Shown in pieces: positions 7,127 to 12,335 of a stretch of 12,335 nt of DNA. The notes beneath the pieces are model-generated. The model saw nothing but the letters and a program-made list of their open reading frames with translations, was not told where the DNA came from and made no database searches. The position numbers were made by a program, and so were the translations under genes. This stretch comes from Alphaproteobacteria bacterium (GTDB lineage Bacteria > Pseudomonadota > Alphaproteobacteria > SMXP01). Within the stretch, counting starts at the first letter, position 1. The number at the start of each line of letters is the position of its first letter. The stretch covers positions 1-12,335 of the forward strand of contig JANQLI010000273.1 of NCBI GenBank assembly GCA_028280675.1, in the 5' to 3' direction.

Positions 7127-7153
7127 TTAGCACTCTCTTTTGGTGAGTGCTGA
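7127..7153 (+). promoter_or_regulatory. CIRCE operator (HrcA binding site)
   Basis: TTAGCACTC (7127-7135), a 9-base spacer, then GAGTGCTGA (7145-7153). This is the CIRCE inverted repeat with one departure from consensus (TGA instead of TAA at the right end). HrcA binds CIRCE and represses groESL until heat shock. It lies 84 bases before the groES start, just after the predicted promoter. Confidence 0.93.
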
Positions 7154-7237
7154 CAGAGGAACAAAGGCAGAGATCGGGGCTTCCCCTTTCCCACCTTTAA
7201 ACATCAACTGATTTAGGAATTTCTGAGGAGAACTATC

Positions 7238-7555
7238 ATGGCATTCCGTCCTCTCCATGATCGTGTGCTTGTGCGCCGCATCGAAGAAGACACCAAAACC
7301 GCTGGCGGGATCATCATTCCTGACACAGCGAAAGAAAAACCATCGGAAGGTGAAATTGTTTCTGCTGGCGCAGGCGCCAAAGCGGAAGACGGCAAAGTCA
7401 CCCCGCTTGACGTCAAAGCAGGCGACCGTGTGCTTTTCGGCAAATGGTCCGGCACCGAAGTGACCGTCGATGGTGAAGAACTGATCATCATGAAAGAATC
7501 CGACATCTTGGGCATTATCGAAGCGCCGAAGAAATCGAAAAAGAAGGCTGCGTAA
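7238..7555 (+). CDS. groES: Co-chaperonin GroES (Hsp10)
   Basis: A 105-residue co-chaperonin that caps the GroEL ring and closes the folding chamber. The family N-terminus FRPLHDRVLVRRIEEDTKTAGGIIIPD includes the mobile loop (about residues 16-33) that binds GroEL. The dome segment EIVSAGAGAKAEDGKVTPLDVK, the GDRVLFGKWSGTEV strand and the terminal LIMKESDILGIIE follow in order. The C-terminus adds a short Lys-rich tail (APKKSKKKAA), longer than in E. coli GroES (97 residues). The start is supported by GAGGAG about 8 bases upstream. It is the first gene of the groESL operon, behind CIRCE and an RpoH-like promoter. Confidence 0.97.
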   Translation: MAFRPLHDRVLVRRIEEDTKTAGGIIIPDTAKEKPSEGEIVSAGAGAKAEDGKVTPLDVKAGDRVLFGKWSGTEVTVDGEELIIMKESDILGIIEAPKKSKKKAA

Positions 7556-7559
7556 CCGA

Positions 7560-7580
7560 ACTGGTTCCCAGTCTTTTTTC
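7560..7580 (+). terminator. Weak terminator-like hairpin between groES and groEL
   Basis: ACTGG (7560-7564) pairs with CCAGT (7568-7572) around TTC, followed by C and six T residues (7574-7579). The 5-bp stem is short, so only partial termination is likely. It could tune the GroES:GroEL transcript ratio. Confidence 0.4.
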
Positions 7581-7581
7581 A

Positions 7582-7600
7582 TGTCTGTAAACCACAGACA
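7582..7600 (+). other. Intercistronic stem-loop in groESL mRNA
   Basis: TGTCTGT (7582-7588) pairs with ACAGACA (7594-7600) around AAACC, a perfect 7-bp stem. groESL transcripts of some alphaproteobacteria (Agrobacterium is the known case) are cleaved between the two genes. This hairpin is a candidate processing or stability element, but no cleavage can be seen from sequence. Confidence 0.45.
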
Positions 7601-7632
7601 ATCTTGAATAACTTTTTAGGAGAGACAGAAAC

Positions 7633-9288
7633 ATGTCTGCAAAAGAAGTCAAATTCGGCCGCACCGCCCAAGAGAAAATGCTCACCGGCGTGGACATCCT
7701 GGCCAATGCGGTCAAAGTGACCTTGGGTCCAAAAGGCCGCAACGTTGTGATTGAAAAATCATTCGGCGCACCGCGCACCACCAAAGACGGTGTGACCGTT
7801 GCCAAAGAAATCGAACTCGAAGATAAGTTTGAAAATATGGGCGCCCAAATGGTGCGCGAAGTCGCCAGCAAAACCAATGACGAAGCAGGCGATGGCACAA
7901 CAACCGCCACCGTTCTGGCGCAAGGGATCGTGCGCGAAGGCGTCAAAGCTGTGGCCGCTGGCATGAACCCAATGGACCTCAAGCGTGGTATTGAGCAAGC
8001 GGTTCAAGCGGTTGTCGCCGATCTTGCGAAACAGTCCAAAAAAATCAAATCCAACGACGAGATCGCCCAAGTTGGCACCATCTCGGCCAATGGCGAAGCG
8101 GAAATCGGCGCGAAAATTGCCGAAGCCATGGAACGCGTTGGCAATGAAGGTGTGATCACCGTTGAGGAAGCGAAAACCCTTGAGACCGAACTTGATGTTG
8201 TCGAAGGCATGCAGTTCGACCGCGGTTACCTCAGCCCTTACTTCATCACCAATTCCGACAAAATGGTTGCGGAACTGGAAGATCCATACATTCTGCTGCA
8301 CGAGAAAAAACTCTCGAACCTGCAAGCCATGTTGCCAATCCTTGAAGCTGTTGTGCAATCCAGCCGTCCGCTTCTGATCATCGCCGAAGACATTGAAGGC
8401 GAAGCGTTGGCGACCCTCGTTGTCAACAAACTCCGCGGTGGTCTGAAAATCGCGGCTGTCAAAGCCCCTGGCTTTGGCGATCGCCGTAAAGCGATGCTCG
8501 AAGACATTGCGGTTCTCACCGGCGGTCAAGTGATCTCGGAAGATCTCGGCATCAAGCTTGAGAATGTTGGCTTGGAAATGCTCGGCTCTGCGAAACGTGT
8601 GCGCATCACCAAAGATGACACCACCATCGTTGACGGTATTGGCAAAAAAGCGGACATCAAGTCACGGGTCAACCAAATCCGTGCGCAGATCGAAGAAACC
8701 ACCTCCGATTACGACCGCGAGAAATTGCAAGAGCGCCTGGCGAAACTCGCTGGCGGTGTGGCTGTTCTCAAAGTGGGCGGCGCCACGGAAGTGGAAGTGA
8801 AAGAACGCAAAGACCGTGTGGACGATGCGCTCAACGCGACCCGCGCTGCTGTCGAAGAAGGCATCGTGCCTGGCGGCGGAACGGCTCTGTTATACGCATC
8901 GAAAGTGACCGACAAATTGGAAGGCGAAAATGCCGACCAAGACGCCGGTATCGCAATCGTCCGCCGTGCGCTGCAATCGCCAATTCGTCAAATCGTCGAA
9001 AATGCAGGCGAAGAAGCCTCCGTCGTTGTCGGGAAATTGCTTGAGCAAAAAAGCAAGACCTTCGGCTACGATGCGCAAAACCACACCTATGTGGATCTGG
9101 TGAAAACCGGCATCATCGACCCTGCAAAAGTGGTGCGCACGGCATTGCAAGACGCAGCCTCGATTGCGGGTCTGTTGATCACCACCGAAGCCATGGTCGC
9201 CGATGCGCCGCAAGACGCAAGCCCTGCCCCAATGGGCGGCGGCATGCCTGATATGGGCGGCATGGGCGGTATGGGCGGCATGATGTAG
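7633..9288 (+). CDS. groEL: Chaperonin GroEL (Hsp60)
   Basis: A 551-residue chaperonin subunit of the double heptameric ring that folds proteins with GroES and ATP in the cytoplasm. Clear features in order are VTLGPKGRNVVIEKSFGAP near the N-terminus, the ATP-site GDGTTTATVLA (about residues 86-96), the apical domain with GYLSPYFITN, and the KAPGFGDRRKAMLEDIA segment. The GGVAVLKVGGATEVEVKERKDR and EEGIVPGGGTALL segments of the equatorial domain follow. The C-terminus carries the usual Gly-Gly-Met repeats. Length is normal. AGGAGA lies about 9 bases before the ATG at 7633. It is co-transcribed with groES after a 77-bp gap holding two hairpins, and is closed by a strong terminator at 9321-9348. 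Confidence 0.98.
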   Translation: MSAKEVKFGRTAQEKMLTGVDILANAVKVTLGPKGRNVVIEKSFGAPRTTKDGVTVAKEIELEDKFENMGAQMVREVASKTNDEAGDGTTTATVLAQGIVREGVKAVAAGMNPMDLKRGIEQAVQAVVADLAKQSKKIKSNDEIAQVGTISANGEAEIGAKIAEAMERVGNEGVITVEEAKTLETELDVVEGMQFDRGYLSPYFITNSDKMVAELEDPYILLHEKKLSNLQAMLPILEAVVQSSRPLLIIAEDIEGEALATLVVNKLRGGLKIAAVKAPGFGDRRKAMLEDIAVLTGGQVISEDLGIKLENVGLEMLGSAKRVRITKDDTTIVDGIGKKADIKSRVNQIRAQIEETTSDYDREKLQERLAKLAGGVAVLKVGGATEVEVKERKDRVDDALNATRAAVEEGIVPGGGTALLYASKVTDKLEGENADQDAGIAIVRRALQSPIRQIVENAGEEASVVVGKLLEQKSKTFGYDAQNHTYVDLVKTGIIDPAKVVRTALQDAASIAGLLITTEAMVADAPQDASPAPMGGGMPDMGGMGGMGGMM

Positions 9289-9320
9289 TAAGTCATCCCG
9301 TTCATCGCTGAACAAATGAA

Positions 9321-9348
9321 GGGCGGTTCACACGAGCCGCCCTTTTTT
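9321..9348 (+). terminator. Rho-independent terminator of groESL
   Basis: GGGCGGTTC (9321-9329) pairs with GAGCCGCCC (9334-9342), with one G-T pair, around ACAC. Six T residues follow (9343-9348). It starts 32 bases after the groEL stop. Confidence 0.9.
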
Positions 9349-9349
9349 G

Positions 9350-9378
9350 TTGTGCAAAACAGAAAATACACTTATCTT
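9350..9378 (+). promoter_or_regulatory. Possible promoter of the WYL-TerB gene
   Basis: TTGTGC (9350-9355), 17 bases, TATCTT (9373-9378), immediately after the groESL terminator and about 50 bases before the gene start. The match to the housekeeping consensus is only moderate, but a separate promoter is expected here because the terminator isolates the gene from groESL. Confidence 0.3.
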
Positions 9379-9426
9379 AATTGTCACAAGAATGCCTTGT
9401 CACTACCTGGAGTGGAGTTGCTTGTG

Positions 9427-10179
9427 ATGAATCAAGATGGTGCACACTCAGAACTACCTAAGCGCAAATATGTTGCCCCTGAATTTGCTGCAAGCTTCAC
9501 ACCTTCTGGTTTAGAACTACCTGATAACGAAGAAGAGAACTCTTCGGAAGAGTTGGTGACAGAAGATCTGATCGGACTAACTTTTGCGATTGAGTATTTA
9601 GATGCAAAGAAACATCTTTCAAAAAGACGTATCACAGTACGTGCCCTAAAAAACAACAAACTGTTTTGCTTCTGTCATGAGCGTGGCGCACATAGATCAT
9701 TTCGCATCGATAGAATCCAACGAATATATGATCCATGGACTGGTGAAGTTGATGAGGACTTAGAAAGCTTTCTGAGCAAACTTTCCTCTTCAATACCGAA
9801 TGCAAAGCAAGCAAAAAAGGGAAATCAGTCAGCAGATCACATTAGAGATGGCGCAAGAATCCTCATCTGGCTTGCGCAATCAGATGGTTTTATTGCGCCG
9901 GAAGAGTTAGACGTTGTGATAGATTTTATAACCGACTGCGTTATGCGATTGGGAGACATTGACGAAGAGGCAAGAATTCAAATTCAATCTTGGTCAAAAT
10001 TACAATATCCTGATACTTACACGATGGAGTTTTGTGCTGAACGCATCCGAAATCGCAAAGACAAAAAAGAAGTTAGAATAATAAAGCACTACGCCGAAAA
10101 ACTCATTTCAGCTGATGGAGTTATTCAACCGGAGGAATTTGAAGCTACATGTAGATTGCTAGACTATTTAGAAGAATAA
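9427..10179 (+). CDS. WYL-like and TerB-like two-domain protein
   Basis: A 250-residue protein that I read as two domains. Residues about 52-105 resemble a WYL domain: FAIEYLDAKKHLSKRRITVR, then LFCFCHERGAHRSFRIDRIQ, matching the usual Cys/His-containing strand and RxFRxDRI motif. Residues about 137-250 resemble TerB: a helical repeat in which AQSDGFIAPEELD (150-162) and SADGVIQPEEFE (228-239) give the paired acidic ADG.I.PEE signatures. The linker is low-complexity (KQAKKGNQSADH). WYL domains often sense ligands or nucleic acid in defence-linked regulators, and TerB-like domains occur in stress and tellurite systems; the role here is unknown. There is no obvious DNA-binding domain. The ATG at 9427 is preferred, with GGAG 9 bases upstream; GTG at 9424 is equally possible. 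The upstream ATG at 9316 would sit before the groESL terminator. The gene is more A+T-rich than groEL. Confidence 0.75.
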   Translation: MNQDGAHSELPKRKYVAPEFAASFTPSGLELPDNEEENSSEELVTEDLIGLTFAIEYLDAKKHLSKRRITVRALKNNKLFCFCHERGAHRSFRIDRIQRIYDPWTGEVDEDLESFLSKLSSSIPNAKQAKKGNQSADHIRDGARILIWLAQSDGFIAPEELDVVIDFITDCVMRLGDIDEEARIQIQSWSKLQYPDTYTMEFCAERIRNRKDKKEVRIIKHYAEKLISADGVIQPEEFEATCRLLDYLEE

Positions 10180-10249
10180 TCCTATTTAATATATAATTTT
10201 TATCTCTGCTTCTCGCTGCGCCATCAACTTCTTCTTATAGCCACGCGGC

Positions 10250-10309
10250 TTACAGAAAAATCAACATCGCTAAAGTGAATAAAGCACCTAACGTAAATAA
10301 GCCGTCCAT
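10250..10309 (-). CDS. Possible single-helix membrane microprotein (19 aa)
   Basis: MDGLFTLGALFTLAMLIFL followed by TAA. The frame is too short for standard gene calling, but it has an excellent Shine-Dalgarno sequence: GAGGAG (10319-10324 read on the - strand), nine bases before the ATG. Nearly all residues after position 3 are hydrophobic, as expected for one membrane helix. The same frame is open back to a GTG at 10390 (46 codons, ending with the same helix), but that start has no usable ribosome-binding site. Alternatives are chance, or the decayed C-terminus of a former membrane protein. I know no named family that fits. Confidence 0.3.
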   Translation of the reverse strand: MDGLFTLGALFTLAMLIFL

Positions 10310-10400
10310 GCGCCTGGTCTCCTCAAAGGTATGTTCCGAATCAAACAGGTCGTGGGAGCTTGGCGTGTTTTGACAACCTTTTGCTTCCACCCCTAACCGC

Positions 10401-10492
10401 GACGTCGTCCGGCTTGACCGGACGATCCAGCCTCAACTCTCAAATCATTTTGGCCGTCCGTCCTGGTTCACCCGCTTAAAGCGGGTGACGTC
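10401..10492 (+). repeat. Palindromic repeat element, divergent copy C
   Basis: Same two-hairpin plan as elements A and B but with different bases. The left hairpin is CGTCCGG/CCGGACG around CTTGA, followed by ATCCA. The right hairpin is CACCCGCT/AGCGGGTG around TAA. The outer ends are both GACGTC. The left loop GCTTGAC is the reverse complement of the right loop of A and B (GTCAAGC). It lies 46 bp downstream of the end of the - strand DJ-1/PfpI gene and may help end its transcript. Confidence 0.6.
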
Positions 10493-10538
10493 GAAGAGAA
10501 GTTTTGAATGACGAAACTTAAGCAGCGCGGTGACATTT

Positions 10539-11222
10539 TTATGACTCTTTTTGATCTTGATAAGCTTTTGCCTGGGCTTGTCGTTTTTCGAGCGCGTCTT
10601 TCATAAAAGTGCGCACCACAGCAGTGATGGATGGATCGGCACACTCAGGGTGGCCAGACTGAAAGGGAGGGTGTGGATCATACTCAATAGCCAGTTGGAG
10701 AGTCTTGGCAAAGTCTTCGCCTTTCAGCTCGGCGACGAGACTGAGCGCAAAATCAATACCGGCAGACACGCCCGCCGCGGTCACCCGATTGCCATCCCGC
10801 ACAACACGCCCCTTTTCATACGTCGCCCCATAAGCGGCTAAAAGATCAATCGCCGCCCAATGGGTTGTTGCTTTGTAGCCATCTAACAGTCCGGCAGCAC
10901 CCAAAAGCAACGACCCGGTGCAAACACTTGTAATATATTGTGCGGTCTTCGCTTGCTGCCTGAGAAAATCGAGCACCTCAGCATCATCCATGACATCCAT
11001 TTGCCCAGGCCCACCTGGAACACACACGATGTCAAGCTGTGGGCATGCATCAAATGTTGTGTCCGCCACAATTTGCATGCCTGTATCTGCTTTCACAGGA
11101 CCTTGTTCACGCCAGATAAGATGTACTTGGGACTCAGGTATATGACTCAAGACCTCATAGGGCCCAGTTAAATCAAGCTGCGTGAGATTAGGGAAAAGGA
11201 TAAATCCGATTTTGAGTGTCAT
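10539..11222 (-). CDS. DJ-1/PfpI superfamily protein, isonitrile hydratase-like
   Basis: A 227-residue cytoplasmic protein of the DJ-1/ThiJ/PfpI fold. The N-terminal strand KIGFILFPNLTQLDLTGPYEVL, the VCVPGGPGQ turn, the nucleophile elbow SVCTGSLLLGAAGLLDG and TAAGVSAGIDFAL are all present. Asp17, Cys101 and Thr102 fall at the residue numbers I recall as active-site residues of Pseudomonas isonitrile (isocyanide) hydratase InhA, which has nearly the same length (about 228). That enzyme converts an isonitrile to an N-substituted formamide. The match makes this function more likely than a general protease or transcription-factor amidase domain, though many such annotations are untested. The start at 11222 has only a weak AAGG about 10 bases upstream. 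No helix-turn-helix domain is fused, so it is not a GATase-type AraC regulator. Confidence 0.82.
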   Translation of the reverse strand: MTLKIGFILFPNLTQLDLTGPYEVLSHIPESQVHLIWREQGPVKADTGMQIVADTTFDACPQLDIVCVPGGPGQMDVMDDAEVLDFLRQQAKTAQYITSVCTGSLLLGAAGLLDGYKATTHWAAIDLLAAYGATYEKGRVVRDGNRVTAAGVSAGIDFALSLVAELKGEDFAKTLQLAIEYDPHPPFQSGHPECADPSITAVVRTFMKDALEKRQAQAKAYQDQKES

Positions 11223-11278
11223 GGCTCATGCCTTTTCTGTCCATGGGTTCGCTCTCCGCAGAACATCTCAAGATAACG

Positions 11279-11423
11279 TGTCATTCCCGCGCAAGCGGGA
11301 ATCCATTGTCCCTTACTTGAGGCTATGAGATTCTGTGACATGGATTCAATGTCTATTCAGAACGACTATGATAAGCTATTGGATCCTCGATCACGCTCGC
11401 ATCGCTCGCTGTCGAGGATGACA
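11279..11423 (+). repeat. Palindromic repeat element, copy D (145 bp)
   Basis: Starts TGTCATTCCCGC and ends GAGGATGACA, giving the same TGTCAT/ATGACA terminal inverted repeat as copies A and B. The left hairpin is ATTCCCGC/GCGGGAAT around GCAA. The right stem is ATCCTCGA/TCGAGGAT with a longer 21-base loop containing CTCGCATCGCTCGC. The middle is unlike A and B apart from short patches. It lies between two - strand genes (DJ-1/PfpI start and PNPOx end), so it occupies the DJ-1/PfpI upstream region. Confidence 0.75.
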
Positions 11424-11454
11424 AGGGGGACGACCTTCACAAAACCATTGTGCG

Positions 11455-12027
11455 TCATGATTTTTTCTCCGCCATGGTGCCGTGATCGTATTTGCGCGAC
11501 GCGCCTTTCTTGTTGGGATCGCTGTGCCAAATTTGCCGCGGGCCGAACCCATCTTTACGCAGCCATTGCTCCGTATAGACAATTTTTTCAGGATTGAGCC
11601 GCATCAACTGCACCTGGGGCGGCGCATCCAGCGCGCGGCCGAGTTGCACCGCCGACGGCTCCCAGCGATAAATCGTCATGGCGTGCTCCCAGTCCGGTGT
11701 GCCGGGGTCCAAGAGTTGCGCATGGCCGAATAATTGCGCGCCGCGCACACTGACCCAGCCGGTGTTTTCCGCATGCACCGCAAAACAGACGCGCGGATCG
11801 CGCTGCAAAGCTTGCTGTTTCGGGCTGCCGGGCTGGGGCAACACATACACCGTCGTGCCTTCGGCGTAATACTCCACCGGACTGCCGATGGGGAACTCTG
11901 TGCCGATGGTGCACAGCACCCCCATCCAATGGGTCGCAAGCAAATGCTCAATCCGGTCTTGCTGCTGCGCGCGCGGCAATTGCTTGGTCGGCCACGGGGT
12001 TTGATGCATCCATGGGTGGGCGGTCAT
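11455..12027 (-). CDS. Pyridoxamine 5'-phosphate oxidase-fold (PNPOx-like) flavin-binding protein
   Basis: A 190-residue member of the split-barrel FMN-binding family. Family features are the N-terminal helix with RIEHLLATHWMGVLCTIG, the strand pair SPVEYYAEGTTVYVLPQPGSPKQQAL, where the PGSPKQQAL segment corresponds to the flavin-contacting part, then RVCFAVHAENTGWVSVRGAQLFG, and the late strand VQLMRLNPEKIVYTEQW. Proteins of this group bind FMN, F420 or haem; the exact substrate cannot be read. It is not PdxH, because it is shorter and lacks that enzyme's C-terminal substrate motifs. The start at 12027 has AAGGAG about 7 bases upstream. It lies downstream of the probable hisG fragment on the same strand, separated by 48 bp, so they may share a transcript. 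Confidence 0.8.
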   Translation of the reverse strand: MTAHPWMHQTPWPTKQLPRAQQQDRIEHLLATHWMGVLCTIGTEFPIGSPVEYYAEGTTVYVLPQPGSPKQQALQRDPRVCFAVHAENTGWVSVRGAQLFGHAQLLDPGTPDWEHAMTIYRWEPSAVQLGRALDAPPQVQLMRLNPEKIVYTEQWLRKDGFGPRQIWHSDPNKKGASRKYDHGTMAEKKS

Positions 12028-12075
12028 CGCTCTCTCCTTTTACTTTGCACTTAAGCTTAGCGAAAGAGGTGCGTC

Positions 12076-12335
12076 TTAGGAAAGCTTTGATACAAACCCA
12101 TCAAACAGCGGATTGTCGCCCGAGAACAGATAATCGGCGCGGCGCACGGTGATGGCCGACGCGCCCGCATCGCGCAAGGTCTGCACGACATCATAGAGCA
12201 CCGCATCGGGGCATTGCACTTCACCATTGGCAACAACGGTGCAGCCGAGACCTTCGAGCGCTTTTTGTAATTTGGCCGTTGTCTTCGCGAGATGATAGCG
12301 AATGATGGTCGTCGCCCGCGCTTGATCCTTTGCCG
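12076..12335 (-). CDS. C-terminal part of a probable ATP phosphoribosyltransferase (HisG)
   Basis: An open frame enters from the right edge and stops with TAA at 12076-12078, giving 85 full codons. The end reads LYDVVQTLRDAGASAITVRRADYLF, then SGDNPLFDGFVSKLS. A small two-strand, two-helix ferredoxin-like domain ending in (D)Y(V/L)F..NPL resembles the C-terminal region I recall from alphaproteobacterial HisG proteins, the first enzyme of histidine synthesis. I am not certain; another ACT-like regulatory domain could look similar. The 5' part is outside the window. The PNPOx gene follows on the same strand after 48 bp. Confidence 0.5.
   Translation of the reverse strand, partial: AKDQARATTIIRYHLAKTTAKLQKALEGLGCTVVANGEVQCPDAVLYDVVQTLRDAGASAITVRRADYLFSGDNPLFDGFVSKLS

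Larger units (their letters stand above)
10180..10538. other. Intergenic stretch between the WYL-TerB and DJ-1/PfpI genes
   Basis: 359 bases without a standard-size gene. From left to right it holds an A+T-rich run after the WYL-TerB stop (about 10184-10203), a possible microprotein on the - strand (10250-10309), and repeat element C (10401-10492). The WYL-TerB and DJ-1/PfpI genes converge here, so no promoter for them is expected. Confidence 0.55.

Noticed and set aside
7759..8529. 256-codon open frame on the - strand
   Set aside because: Antisense to groEL; open only because of the codon bias of the real gene.
9316..9426. Upstream extension of the WYL-TerB gene to ATG 9316
   Set aside because: This start would precede the groESL terminator, so the hairpin would be coding; good ribosome-binding sites lie at 9409-9417 before the later start.
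11588..12054. Several 63-113-codon frames on both strands over the PNPOx gene
   Set aside because: All overlap the PNPOx-fold gene, which has a good ribosome-binding site and family motifs.

Overview
The window looks like chromosomal DNA of an alphaproteobacterium. The evidence is a groESL operon with both a CIRCE operator and an RpoH-like promoter, an adjacent mlaA-mlaC pair, an EttA-type ABC-F gene, and alphaproteobacterial-looking protein sequences throughout. I cannot name the genus. Most genes are moderately GC-rich housekeeping or metabolic genes. Two stretches (about 2330-3770 and 9350-10250) are visibly richer in A+T and hold accessory genes.

Layout, left to right. (1) The end of an MlaA/VacJ lipoprotein gene is followed by mlaC on the + strand; both serve retrograde phospholipid transport. 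(2) Convergent to these is an agmatine deiminase gene on the - strand. (3) Next is an accessory insert: a noncoding leader, an orphan three-helix membrane protein, and a small GIY-YIG nuclease gene bracketed by two near-identical 132-bp palindromic repeat elements (A and B). (4) ettA lies on the - strand, its stop only 14 bp from element B. (5) Divergent from ettA are a bacterial PH-domain membrane protein and an alpha/beta hydrolase whose expected catalytic Asp reads as Asn. (6) groES-groEL follows, with CIRCE, a heat-shock promoter, an intercistronic attenuator-like hairpin pair and a strong terminator. (7) An A+T-rich WYL-TerB two-domain gene starts just past that terminator. (8) A 359-bp gap holds a possible 19-residue membrane microprotein and a divergent repeat element (C). 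(9) On the - strand come a DJ-1/PfpI protein resembling isonitrile hydratase, another repeat element (D), a PNPOx-fold FMN protein, and the C-terminal end of what is probably HisG.

The genes do not form one pathway. Clear functional units are mlaA-mlaC and groES-groEL. The most unusual feature is the repeat family. Elements A, B and D start TGTCATTCCCGC and end with a second hairpin and ATGACA, so their termini are inverted repeats. Element C has the same two-hairpin plan with other bases. The GIY-YIG gene sits between the two most similar copies, which suggests (inference only) a nuclease-linked repeat system comparable in logic to REP/RAYT pairs.
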